DNA of 64,000 nt from Neglectibacter sp. X58 (lineage in GTDB: Bacteria > Bacillota > Clostridia > Oscillospirales > Acutalibacteraceae). The notes below the pieces were generated by a model. That model ran no database searches and was not told where the DNA came from. It was given only the letters and a program-made list of their open reading frames with translations. Below are positions 7,572-15,319 of the stretch, one piece after another. Within the stretch, counting starts at the first letter, position 1. Every line of letters starts with the position of its first letter. The translations under genes and the position numbers were made by a program. The stretch is taken from assembly GCF_009936035.1 (NCBI RefSeq), contig NZ_QWEO01000004.1:1-64000 (forward strand). Reading direction: 5' to 3'.

Positions 7572-8899
7572 ACCTGTTTCAGCCCCTTTTCCATCACTGT
7601 ATTTTCAAGCTCTACCATCTGCCCCGTTTCCGGGTGCGGGCGCTTTACCCGCTGGTCTTTCACGGCCCTGTATCCCAGCTTTTCAAAAAAGCCCCGGGCC
7701 GACCTGGAAGCATGGACAGTTATCCGGGCCTGCCCCTGCCGTCCGGCTTCTTCCTCCAAGGCGGAAGCCAGGGCTTTGGCAGCGCCCCGGCCCTGGAAGT
7801 CCCGGTGGATATAGAGCCTGTCTACATATCCGCCGTCTAAGTCTGCAAAGCCTATAATCCGGCCTGTTTCATCCTCTGCCACCAGGGCGAAGTGGCGCAA
7901 AAGGGAGGAGCGCCACGCCTCTCTGTCCCACTTTTCCACAGGAAGCGCCCAGGCTTCCACCTGCTCCCGGGTGTATTCCATTTGGCAGACGGTGTGTACT
8001 GTGCCCCAAAACAGGCGGTATACCTCATCCAAATCGCTTTCCCTGAACCTCCGCAGGGAAAACTTCTTTTGGGGAGGCTTTGGCAGGTCCACATTCCGAA
8101 GCAGCCATTTTGCCACCCCGTCCTCCTCGTTGCTGCCGATAATTTCTGTGGCCGCCCCTTGCAGCTTTGGCACCGCGTTTGCCACAGCGCACTTCACGTC
8201 CGCGGCCTCAAACAAGGGCAGGTCGTTTATGGCGTCTCCAAAGGCTACCATCCTGTCGCAGCCCAGCAGCTCTTTCAGCTTCCTGGCGGCATTGGCCTTG
8301 GTGGCTTCCTTTGGCATCAGCTCCAGCCAGTATTCCTCCCGGTACAGTTCCTGCTGGAAGGTGGCTGTAAGCCAGGGCTGTGCCGCCGCCTGCTGATACA
8401 GGGGCAGAAGGGCCTCCCTCTCCCCTATAAAGGTGAAGTAAAAAGCCTCCCCCTGGTACAGCGCTTCCTGGGAGGATACCCCCCGCAGGCGCTTGTCCCA
8501 TTCCCGGTTTTGCAGGTAATAGGCCTGGCCCGGCGTTTCCTTCCCCCGCACCCAGGAAAGCCGCTCCACGCCCTCCACAAAGGCGTACACCACAGGCCAC
8601 AGGGAAAGCGCCTCCGCCTGCTTTTCCACCCAGGCGGCCTGCTCCGGCGTGAAGCCTGCCCGGAACAGGGGCTTCCCTTCCGGGCCTTCCAGGATGAAGG
8701 CCCCGTTATAGACGATGACCGGCAGGTTCCGGGTGAGGCCCTGGGTTACCCGCACTGCCGAATGGTTGGATCGTGCTGTGGCAAAGGTGAAATGCATCCC
8801 CCGCTCTATGAGATGGTTCAGCGCCCACACCGTAAATTCCGAAAGGCGCTCGTTTCGTTGCAGCAGCGTCCCGTCCAAATCGCTTACATATAATGTCAT
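7568..8899 (-). CDS. HAD-superfamily (Cof-type) phosphatase fused to GNAT acetyltransferase
   Basis: A 443-residue two-domain protein. Residues 1 to about 265 are a Cof/HAD-IIB hydrolase with motif I YVSDLDGTLL and motif IV GDAINDLPLFEAA; these dephosphorylate sugar phosphates or cofactors. Residues about 285-443 are a GNAT N-acetyltransferase with FSLRRFRESDLDEV and the acyl-CoA loop FQGRGAAKAL. I know the two parts as separate genes. ATG 8899 gives the normal HAD N-terminus; in-frame ATGs at 8905 and 8911 lie in the repeated leader element. Substrates are unknown. Confidence 0.88.
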   Translation of the reverse strand: MTLYVSDLDGTLLQRNERLSEFTVWALNHLIERGMHFTFATARSNHSAVRVTQGLTRNLPVIVYNGAFILEGPEGKPLFRAGFTPEQAAWVEKQAEALSLWPVVYAFVEGVERLSWVRGKETPGQAYYLQNREWDKRLRGVSSQEALYQGEAFYFTFIGEREALLPLYQQAAAQPWLTATFQQELYREEYWLELMPKEATKANAARKLKELLGCDRMVAFGDAINDLPLFEAADVKCAVANAVPKLQGAATEIIGSNEEDGVAKWLLRNVDLPKPPQKKFSLRRFRESDLDEVYRLFWGTVHTVCQMEYTREQVEAWALPVEKWDREAWRSSLLRHFALVAEDETGRIIGFADLDGGYVDRLYIHRDFQGRGAAKALASALEEEAGRQGQARITVHASRSARGFFEKLGYRAVKDQRVKRPHPETGQMVELENTVMEKGLKQV

Positions 8900-8977
8900 G
8901 CCCATCGCCATGCGATACAGAATCCGCACAGAAAGCCATAAAAAACAGCCTTTTATGCCTGGTATCGTTCCTTTCTG
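8900..8977 (-). promoter_or_regulatory. Repeated structured leader element, copy B
   Basis: Read on the minus strand: AGAAAGGAA (a near-complete anti-16S match), outer stem CGATAC/GTATCG, inner stem GCATAAAAGGC/GCTTTCTGTGC (10 of 11 positions pair), then CATGGCGAT and the start ATG. It is gap-free with copy A at 3661-3733 with paired substitutions in the stems. Confidence 0.65.
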
Positions 8978-8997
8978 TAAGATTTTTCGTAACACTT

Positions 8998-9633
8998 CTA
9001 AATCTTGAGATGTTTCCTGCACAATTCGTAAATCTCCCCTGTGCAAAGCCATTTCCGCAGGGTGGCAAGTCCCTGCTCGTTTTGGGGGCAGGGCAGATAC
9101 CGCCGCATATAGCCCTCTTCCCCATATTTCTCCCGGATGTGCTCCACTGCCCGGCGCACCTGGGCTTCCGCTGAAAGCTCCGGCTTTGTGGCGAGGCCGT
9201 ATTCCATCACCCGCCGGACAATGCGCTGGGGGTCAATATCCCGGTCGGCCTCGCTGACAATGCGTCCATACACAGAGCGGGGCTCTTTCCCGGAGGAGGC
9301 CCTGTGATCTTCCACAGCCTCCCCCATGGTTTTTATCTGCCCGGGAGAAAACCACCGGGAAAGGTTCTTGTCTGCCAGCAGGTAAGCCCCGGAGGTTTTC
9401 TCGTGGTTTTCCCTGCCAAACTGCAGGCCTGTGTCATGGTAGGCGGCAATGGCGTAGACCATGCCTGCGTCCACCTCTCCGAAAAGCTCCCGGGCGGCGG
9501 GGATAAGGGCCAGGCTGTTTTCCAGCACCTGCCGCACATGGGCCGGCCCGTGGGCCGCGTCAAAGCCCTGGTACAGGGGCAGGATGTTTGTTTCTATGTA
9601 CACTTTCAGTTCCTGGTTGATTTGTTCCATCAT
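8998..9633 (-). CDS. HD-domain phosphohydrolase
   Basis: A soluble 211-residue protein of the HD superfamily, metal-dependent phosphohydrolases of nucleotides. The metal ligands are visible: HGPAHVRQVL, the HD pair in AAYHDTGLQF, and a downstream Asp in SEADRDIDP. ATG 9633 follows GGGAGTGTGCAG; ATG 9630 is equally possible. It reads in the same direction as, and 98 bp upstream of, the HAD-GNAT gene. Its nucleotide substrate cannot be deduced. Confidence 0.8.
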   Translation of the reverse strand: MMEQINQELKVYIETNILPLYQGFDAAHGPAHVRQVLENSLALIPAARELFGEVDAGMVYAIAAYHDTGLQFGRENHEKTSGAYLLADKNLSRWFSPGQIKTMGEAVEDHRASSGKEPRSVYGRIVSEADRDIDPQRIVRRVMEYGLATKPELSAEAQVRRAVEHIREKYGEEGYMRRYLPCPQNEQGLATLRKWLCTGEIYELCRKHLKI

Positions 9634-9738
9634 CTGCACACTCCCATTCATTCTTTTCGTTTCGTGCGCAGCAGCCGCAGTTTTAAGTATACCATATCCT
9701 GTGCGCGATTTCCACGCGCTGGAAGAATTTTTTGCCCC

Positions 9739-9767
9739 TTGACAAAATCTTACACCCATGGTAATAT
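9739..9767 (+). promoter_or_regulatory. Promoter of the TolB-like gene
   Basis: TTGACA (9739-9744), 17 bases, TAATAT (9762-9767), a near-consensus vegetative promoter. The bases just after it include the near palindrome GGTAACGTCACC (9768-9779), a possible operator. Confidence 0.75.
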
Positions 9768-9826
9768 GGTAACGTCACCACATGGAAACGATACCATGCA
9801 CAAAAATCTGGAGAGGAAGGTTTCAT

Positions 9827-10690
9827 ATGCCGGAAAAGAATCCATATGACAGGGACTGCTCTTCCATTTTGGAAACGCTGGACGTGGCTACAGGGGAGCG
9901 CACTGTCCTGCGTGAATTTGACTATGTGATTGAGGCCCCAAACTGGCTGCCTGACGGCAGGCGGCTGCTCTATAATTCCCACGGCTCTTTGTGGCTGTTC
10001 GATTTGGAGACAAAGGAAAGCAAAAAAATCGACACAGGAGACTGCAGCCGCTGCAACAACGATCACGTCCTCTCCCCGGACGGAGATTATGTGGGCTTTA
10101 GCTGCGGCGGGATGGACTCCCAGGTGTACATTGTGCCCATAACAGGTGGCAAGCCCCGGACTGTCACCCCTAACAGCCCCAGCTTCCTCCATGGCTGGTC
10201 CCCGGACGGCAAAACCCTGGCCTACTGCGCTTTCCGGGAGGGCGGCAAGGACGTGTATGCCATTTCCGCAGAGGGCGGGGAGGAAACCCGGCTGACCTCT
10301 GCCCCCGGCCTGAACGACGGCCCGGAGTATTCCCCGGACGGCAGGCACATCTGGTTTAACTCGGAGCGCTCTGGCCTGATGCAGATTTGGCGCATGGACG
10401 CGGACGGGCGGAACCAGATCCAGATGACCACAGACGAGGACAGCAACAGTTGGTTTGCCCACCTCTCCCCGGATGGCAGCCAGGCGGTGTATATCGCCTA
10501 CAAAAAGGGCGACGTGGCCCCTGGGGATCACCCGGCCAACAAAAACGTGGAGCTGCGGCTGATGAGCGCCCAGGGCGGAGACTACCGGGTACTGTGCAGG
10601 CTGTTCGGCGGGCAGGGCACCCTGAACGTTAATAGCTGGTCCCCCTGCGGGAAGAAGATTGCCTTTGTCAGCTACCGGATGAAGGGGTAA
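9827..10690 (+). CDS. TolB/WD40-like beta-propeller protein
   Basis: A 287-residue protein without a signal peptide, built of repeated beta-propeller blades of the PD40/TolB kind; the repeat core is seen as LSPDGDYVGF, WSPDGKTLAY, YSPDGRHIWF, LSPDGSQAVY and WSPCGKKIAF. Such propellers bind proteins or sugars and are also found next to oligogalacturonate lyases. ATG 9827 is used because it follows GAGAGGAAGG at good spacing; ATG 9782 lies too near the promoter. It is a single-gene unit with its own strong promoter and terminator. Function unknown. Confidence 0.8.
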   Translation: MPEKNPYDRDCSSILETLDVATGERTVLREFDYVIEAPNWLPDGRRLLYNSHGSLWLFDLETKESKKIDTGDCSRCNNDHVLSPDGDYVGFSCGGMDSQVYIVPITGGKPRTVTPNSPSFLHGWSPDGKTLAYCAFREGGKDVYAISAEGGEETRLTSAPGLNDGPEYSPDGRHIWFNSERSGLMQIWRMDADGRNQIQMTTDEDSNSWFAHLSPDGSQAVYIAYKKGDVAPGDHPANKNVELRLMSAQGGDYRVLCRLFGGQGTLNVNSWSPCGKKIAFVSYRMKG

Positions 10691-10730
10691 AACGCCTTGC
10701 TTTAAGGCTTATTTGCAAAAAGCATCTCCT

Positions 10731-10780
10731 ATAATAACAAAAAATCCCCTGGCAGGAGCCTGGGGATTTTTTGTTATTAT
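10731..10780. terminator. Bidirectional terminator
   Basis: Long inverted repeat with arms AATAACAAAAAATCCCC and GGGGATTTTTTGTTATT flanking GGC/GCC. It separates the TolB-like gene (plus) from the HD gene (minus), which converge here. Confidence 0.9.
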
Positions 10781-10842
10781 TCCACATTATCCGCAGGAAG
10801 CGCATGGCTTTGTGTAAAGCTGCCCTGCCTGGAAAAAGGCTT

Positions 10843-11391
10843 TCAGGCCTCTGTGGCCTGGGGGCAGAGGACAGGATGCACCGGCAGGCCCGCAAGGACG
10901 CTGCGCAGGCTGCGGTATGGATCCTTCCGGCGGAAAAACTCGTATACCGAGCAGGCCTTATCCATCAGGGACACCAGGGCTGACTCCCGGAAATGAGGGG
11001 GGCGCAGGGTCAGGGGGAACATATGGCTGCGGATGATGTCTGTCTCGATGCCTGTGAGCAGCAGCTCCTTTTGTGCGTTTTCCAGGGCGATGGCAGGGTG
11101 GCGTGTCCAGTGGCCCTTGTGGGCGGGATCGCCGTCCTGGGCATCGTAAAAGAAATAGTCGTGGAACAGCGCCCCCCGCACCATCTCGTGCATGTGGAAA
11201 GTGGCAGGGGCGGCGGCAGCCAGCCGGTAGCTGTAATAGGCCACAGCCACGCTGTGGAGCAGCCGGGAGGTATTCCCATGCTGGGGGTATTGGGCAATCT
11301 GGGTCAGTCCGGAGCAGCGGGAAAGCTGTTCGTAATACTGGCAGAAAAGGGTGGCGTCAAAGCGCTGGCGGGAGGTTTTTGTCTTTCTCAA
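10843..11391 (-). CDS. HD-superfamily hydrolase
   Basis: A 182-residue HD-fold protein: LLHSVAVAYYSYRLA supplies the first His, GALFHDYFFYD the His-Asp pair, and RHPAIALENAQ a following His. This matches small HD proteins of unknown substrate that are frequent in Firmicutes. The start ATG at 11391 follows GAAAGGAAGCTGCCCCTTTGAG on the minus strand. It is transcribed from a promoter that carries a perfect palindrome, so it is probably under the control of a dedicated regulator not seen in the window. Confidence 0.8.
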   Translation of the reverse strand: MRKTKTSRQRFDATLFCQYYEQLSRCSGLTQIAQYPQHGNTSRLLHSVAVAYYSYRLAAAAPATFHMHEMVRGALFHDYFFYDAQDGDPAHKGHWTRHPAIALENAQKELLLTGIETDIIRSHMFPLTLRPPHFRESALVSLMDKACSVYEFFRRKDPYRSLRSVLAGLPVHPVLCPQATEA

Positions 11392-11440
11392 AGGGGCAGC
11401 TTCCTTTCTTCCGGTGGTTTCGTTTTTACAGTTTTATGAA

Positions 11441-11482
11441 ACTATATGCATATAGTATACCACGTTTGCGGCCCGGGCGCAA
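11441..11482 (-). promoter_or_regulatory. HD gene promoter with 16-bp palindromic operator
   Basis: Minus-strand TTGCGC (11477-11482), 17 bases, TATACT (11454-11459). The perfect palindrome ACTATATGCATATAGT (11441-11456) overlaps the -10 box and the start region, the usual place for a repressor. Confidence 0.65.
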
Positions 11483-11501
11483 GACGGGAAAAGCTGGGAA
11501 C

Positions 11502-12212
11502 TTAGCCCCCCAGGTATGCCTTGCGGATTTCCTCGCTGGCGGCAAGCTCTGCCCCGGTGCCTGTCATAACCACCCGGCCCGACTCCAGCACATAGGCCCT
11601 GTCCGCGATTTGCAGGGCCATTTCCGCGTTCTGCTCTACCAGCAGGATGGTGGTGCCGGACTTGTGCAGCTCGGCAATGATGTCGAAAATCTGCTCCACC
11701 AGAATGGGCGACAAGCCCATGGATGGCTCGTCCAGCATGAGGAGTTTGGGGTGGCTCATCAGCGCCCGGCCCATGGCAAGCATTTGCTGCTCGCCGCCGG
11801 ACAAGGTGCCTGCCACCTGCTTTTTCCGCTCCTCCAGCCGGGGGAACCGGGCGAATACGTTGTCCAAGTCCTCTTTCGATACCTTCCCCTTGCTGAAAGC
11901 CCCCATCTCCAGGTTTTCCAGCACTGTCATCTGCAGGAAAATCCGGCGGCCCTCCGGCACATGGGCCAGGCCCTTGGACACCAGCTTGTGAGGGGGCATT
12001 TTCGCCAGATCCAGGGAAGCGCCCTCCTCGGTGTAGGTGATGGCGCCGCTTTCCGGGCGGATAAGCCCTGTGATGGTATGCAGGGTGGTGGTTTTGCCCG
12101 CGCCGTTTGCGCCGATAAGGGCCACCACCTCCCCGGGGTTCACCTCAAAGGATACGTCCTTGATGGCGTGAATCTTCTCATAATATACGTTTATTTTGTC
12201 CACTTGCAGCAT
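11502..12212 (-). CDS. livF: Branched-chain amino-acid ABC transporter ATP-binding protein LivF
   Basis: One of the two ATPases that drive uptake of leucine, isoleucine and valine. The 236 residues include Walker A GANGAGKTTT, the signature LSGGEQQMLAMGRAL, Walker B KLLMLDEPSMGL and the switch His in LVEQNAEMA context. It is the last gene of livK-H-M-G-F, directly abutting livG (LivF start 12212, LivG stop 12213), so the two ATPases are translated in equal amounts. LivF differs from LivG by its short form and canonical signature. Confidence 0.95.
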   Translation of the reverse strand: MLQVDKINVYYEKIHAIKDVSFEVNPGEVVALIGANGAGKTTTLHTITGLIRPESGAITYTEEGASLDLAKMPPHKLVSKGLAHVPEGRRIFLQMTVLENLEMGAFSKGKVSKEDLDNVFARFPRLEERKKQVAGTLSGGEQQMLAMGRALMSHPKLLMLDEPSMGLSPILVEQIFDIIAELHKSGTTILLVEQNAEMALQIADRAYVLESGRVVMTGTGAELAASEEIRKAYLGG

Positions 12213-13064
12213 TTATTCTGCCCCCCTCTTGCCCAGGTAGGCTTCAATTACAGTGGGATTTGAACGGATGTCCTCCGCCGTACCCTTGGCGATAACCTCA
12301 CCGAAGTTTAAAACGCAGATGCCCTCGCAGATGCCCATGACCAGCTTCATGTCGTGCTCAATAAGCAGCACCGCAATTTGGAACTTGTCCCGGATTTTCA
12401 CAATATTTTCCATCAGCTCTGCCGTTTCCGCCGGGTTCATGCCTGCGGCAGGCTCGTCCAGAAGCAGCAGGCAGGGATCTGTGGCCAAGGCCCGGACAAT
12501 TTCCAGCCGGCGCTGGGCGCCGTATGGGAGGTTCCCTGCCCGCCAGTTTGCCATATACTCCATGTTGAAGATGGACAAAAGCTCCATGGCCCGCTCATGG
12601 GCTTCCTTCTCCTTTTTCCAGTAGGAGGGCAGGCGCAGGACGCCTTCGATGGCGCTGTATTTCTTCTGGTTGTGCAGGCCGATTTTCACGTTGTCCTCTA
12701 CGGAGAGGTTTGAAAACAGCCGGATGTTCTGGAAGGTGCGGGCAATGCCCATTTTGTTTATCTGGACGGTGGTTTTGCCGTGGGTGTCCATGCCGTTTAA
12801 GAGGATGGTGCCCCGGGTGGGGGTGTACACCTTTGTCAGCAGGTTAAAGACTGTGGTTTTCCCGGCGCCGTTAGGGCCGATAAGCCCGGCGATTTCCGTT
12901 TTGCCGATGGTGAAGTTAAAGTCGTTTACAGCCCGCAGGCCGCCGAAGTCCACCCCCAGGTGGCTGCATTCCAGCACAGGCGCGTGGCCCAGATCCCGTT
13001 CGGGGATAATAGAGTGGCTGGGCACCGGCACCATTTTTCCTTTTTCAAATTTCAGTTCAGGCAT
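12213..13064 (-). CDS. livG: Branched-chain amino-acid ABC transporter ATP-binding protein LivG
   Basis: Second ATPase of the uptake system, 283 residues from ATG 13064, which has AAGGAGG upstream and overlaps the end of livM by 8 bp. Walker A is GPNGAGKTTV, Walker B CLLLLDEPAAG, and the signature is the LivG-specific LPYGAQRRLEIVRAL rather than LSGGQ. A longer open frame upstream is not used. The N-terminal 30 or so residues before the ABC core are an extension that I cannot interpret. Confidence 0.94.
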   Translation of the reverse strand: MPELKFEKGKMVPVPSHSIIPERDLGHAPVLECSHLGVDFGGLRAVNDFNFTIGKTEIAGLIGPNGAGKTTVFNLLTKVYTPTRGTILLNGMDTHGKTTVQINKMGIARTFQNIRLFSNLSVEDNVKIGLHNQKKYSAIEGVLRLPSYWKKEKEAHERAMELLSIFNMEYMANWRAGNLPYGAQRRLEIVRALATDPCLLLLDEPAAGMNPAETAELMENIVKIRDKFQIAVLLIEHDMKLVMGICEGICVLNFGEVIAKGTAEDIRSNPTVIEAYLGKRGAE

Positions 13065-14130
13065 CCGCTGCGCCCTCCTTTCCTGAGGCTTTTTTGCGGG
13101 GCAGAAGCTTCCCGATGAGCGTGCGCACCTTCTGGCTGTTGGTGACAAGCATCATAAGGATAAGCACCACCGCGTAAATGAGCATACGGTAATCGGAGAA
13201 CTGCCGCAGCCAGGTTTCCGGCAGGATGTAGAGCACGGTTGCCGCCACAATGCTGCCCAGCATGTTGCCCAGGCCCCCCAGCACCACGAACACCAGGATA
13301 AGGATGGAGGTGTTGAAGTCGAACTTGTTGGCGGTGACGGTATTCTGGCTTAAAGCGTACAGGGCGCCCGCGGCCCCTGCCATGGCAGCGGAGATGACGA
13401 AGGCCATCAGCTTGTATTTTGTGGCGTTGATGCCCACGCTCTCAGCGGCAATGCGGTTATCCCGCAGGGCCATGATGGCGCGGCCTGTGCGGCTGTCCAC
13501 CAGGTTGAAAATGATGATGAGGCAGATAATGATAATCACAAAGCCTGAGGTGAGGGTGGAGATTTTCTGGATGCCAGAGATGCCGTTAGGGCCGTTTACC
13601 AGCATCATGCCCCCCTTCCCCAGGCCGATGTCCGGATTTAAAAAGCCGAAGCGCAGGCCCGAGGGGTTTTTCCCGATATAAAGGTTGGTCACCACGGTTT
13701 TAATAATCTCCCCAAAGGCCAGGGTGACAATGGCCAGGTAGTCTCCCTGCAGGCGCAGCACAGGCACGCCTACAATGACCCCTGCCGCCGCGGCCAGGAC
13801 AGCGCCCACGATAAGCGCCAGAATCATGCGGCCCCAGGAGGGAAGGCCGGAATCTGCCAGGGCCATGGCGGCTGTGGCCCCGGAGAAGGCCCCCACGCTC
13901 ATAAAGCCCGCGTGGCCCAGGGAAAGCTCACCTAAAACGCCTACGGTCAGGTTCAGGGACAGGGCGGCGACGATGTAGGCGCACATGGGCACCAGCAGGC
14001 CCTGGAGGGCTGAGGGCATAGATCCTGCCCCTATCACTGCCATGAGGACAATATAGGAAAGGATGACCACCCCATAGGTGATGAAATTCTTCCTTGCTTT
14101 TTTACGGATAATCAAACGTTTCATAGGCAC
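13057..14130 (-). CDS. livM: Branched-chain amino-acid ABC transporter permease LivM
   Basis: One of the two membrane subunits of the transporter, 357 residues, with eight to nine hydrophobic helices. Family hallmarks are LSLNLTVGVLGELSLGHAGFMSVGAFSGA and the loop GRAIMALRDNRIAAESVGIN contacting the ATPase (quoted in parts: LNLTVGVLGELSLGHAG, MALRDNRIAAESVGI). The start may be GTG 14130 or ATG 14124; AAGGTGTGAGG lies just upstream. It follows livH by one base. Confidence 0.93.
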   Translation of the reverse strand: MPMKRLIIRKKARKNFITYGVVILSYIVLMAVIGAGSMPSALQGLLVPMCAYIVAALSLNLTVGVLGELSLGHAGFMSVGAFSGATAAMALADSGLPSWGRMILALIVGAVLAAAAGVIVGVPVLRLQGDYLAIVTLAFGEIIKTVVTNLYIGKNPSGLRFGFLNPDIGLGKGGMMLVNGPNGISGIQKISTLTSGFVIIIICLIIIFNLVDSRTGRAIMALRDNRIAAESVGINATKYKLMAFVISAAMAGAAGALYALSQNTVTANKFDFNTSILILVFVVLGGLGNMLGSIVAATVLYILPETWLRQFSDYRMLIYAVVLILMMLVTNSQKVRTLIGKLLPRKKASGKEGAADA

Positions 14131-14131
14131 C

Positions 14132-15019
14132 TCACACCTTCTCGCTGACTTTTTTGCCCAAAAGCCCGGTGGGCTTTACCAGCAGGATGACAATCAGCAC
14201 CAGGAACACAATGGCGTTTGCCAGCTCTGTGGAAAGGTAGGCGCTGGAGAAAATCTCAATAACCCCCAGCAGGATCCCCCCCAGGAAGGCCCCGGGGATG
14301 GAACCAATACCGCCGAACACAGCGGCTGTGAAGGCCTTGATGCCGGGCATGGATCCGGTGGTGGGGATAAGCTTGGGATAGGCCGAGCAGAGCAACACCC
14401 CGGCAATGGCGGCAAGGGCCGAGCCAATGGCAAAGGTGAGGGAAATGGTGGCGTTTACGTTGATGCCCATAAGCTGGGCCGCGTCCTTGTCTTCACTGCA
14501 AGCCCGCATAGCCTTGCCTGTGCGGGTTTTCCCGGTGAAGAGGATAAGGCCCGCCATGATAACCAGGCAGGCGGCAATGGTTACCAGGGTCTTGTAAGGC
14601 ACGAGGAGATCCCCACCTAGCTGGATGCCGCCGTTTCCGAAGATGGCGGGGAAAATGCGGGGGTTGGAGCTCCACATAAGCTGGGCGGCGTTTTGCAGGA
14701 AATAGCTTACGCCGATGGCTGTGATAAGCACCGCAAGGCTTGTCACCTGCCGAAGGGGCTTATAGGCAAACTGCTCGATGAGGATGCCCAGCAGGGTGCA
14801 TACCAGCACCGCCGCCAGAATGCCCAGGATGGGGGACATGCCAAAGCCTGAGCAGATGAAGAAGCAGATATACGCGCCCACCATGATGATGTCGCCATGG
14901 GCGAAGTTCAGCATTTTGGCAATGCCATAAACCATGGTGTATCCCAAGGCGATGATGGCGTACACGCTGCCTAAGCTGATGCCATTGATAAGATTGTTGA
15001 CGAAAGACAAGAATACCAC
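14132..15019 (-). CDS. livH: Branched-chain amino-acid ABC transporter permease LivH
   Basis: Second membrane subunit, 295 residues, with eight predicted helices. Typical motifs are NGISLGSVYAIIALGYTMVYG and LNFAHGDIIMVGAY near the start (first quoted in part: ISLGSVYAIIALGYTMVYG), and GKAMRACSEDKDAAQLMGIN, the coupling-helix region. It starts with ATG 15019. The gap between it and livK holds a hairpin and a MITE-like element, so expression of the membrane and ATPase genes may be set lower than that of the binding protein. Confidence 0.93.
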   Translation of the reverse strand: MVFLSFVNNLINGISLGSVYAIIALGYTMVYGIAKMLNFAHGDIIMVGAYICFFICSGFGMSPILGILAAVLVCTLLGILIEQFAYKPLRQVTSLAVLITAIGVSYFLQNAAQLMWSSNPRIFPAIFGNGGIQLGGDLLVPYKTLVTIAACLVIMAGLILFTGKTRTGKAMRACSEDKDAAQLMGINVNATISLTFAIGSALAAIAGVLLCSAYPKLIPTTGSMPGIKAFTAAVFGGIGSIPGAFLGGILLGVIEIFSSAYLSTELANAIVFLVLIVILLVKPTGLLGKKVSEKV

Positions 15020-15086
15020 CTCAAGTTTAAGGTCGCCTCCGGCGGCTCAAGGCGCTGCCGGAGAATACAAAATTTTGACAGATATA

Positions 15087-15130
15087 GCAAGAAGAGGGCC
15101 GCCGAACCGAGGCCAGCCCTCTTTGCTTGC
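15087..15130 (-). promoter_or_regulatory. Hairpin between livK and livH (possible attenuator)
   Basis: Stem AAGAGGGC/GCCCTCTT extended by GCAAG/CTTGC, located after livK and before livH on the transcript. It has no long U run, so partial termination or mRNA protection of the livK message is more likely than a full stop. Confidence 0.5.
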
Positions 15131-15154
15131 TGCTTTGGAAAATAGTTTACAGAT

Positions 15155-15319
15155 TAGGGCTTGTTTGAAAATAGAGAAAGTGCCGAATTTTTGAGACAAA
15201 ACGGAGCGGTTTCAAGGCGGAAAACGCAAGACAGGCTGTCGCCTGTCGAGGATTTCCAACACAGAAAACGCACGTTTTGGACAAAAAGACGGTGTTTGCG
15301 ATTTTTCAAACAAGCCCTA
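15155..15319. mobile_element. MITE-like element with perfect 17-bp inverted repeats
   Basis: 165 bp bounded by TAGGGCTTGTTTGAAAA (15155-15171) and its exact complement (15303-15319), with internal segments that can also pair. It encodes no protein. Its ends begin with TA, which would fit insertion at a TA dinucleotide as in Tc/mariner-derived elements. The right-hand TA is also part of the livK stop codon. I recall similar ends in many Clostridia genomes, but cannot check this here. Confidence 0.8.

Noticed and set aside
7892-8893. A 333-codon plus-strand frame over the HAD-GNAT gene
   Set aside because: Antisense shadow of a gene with clear domains; no family features of its own.
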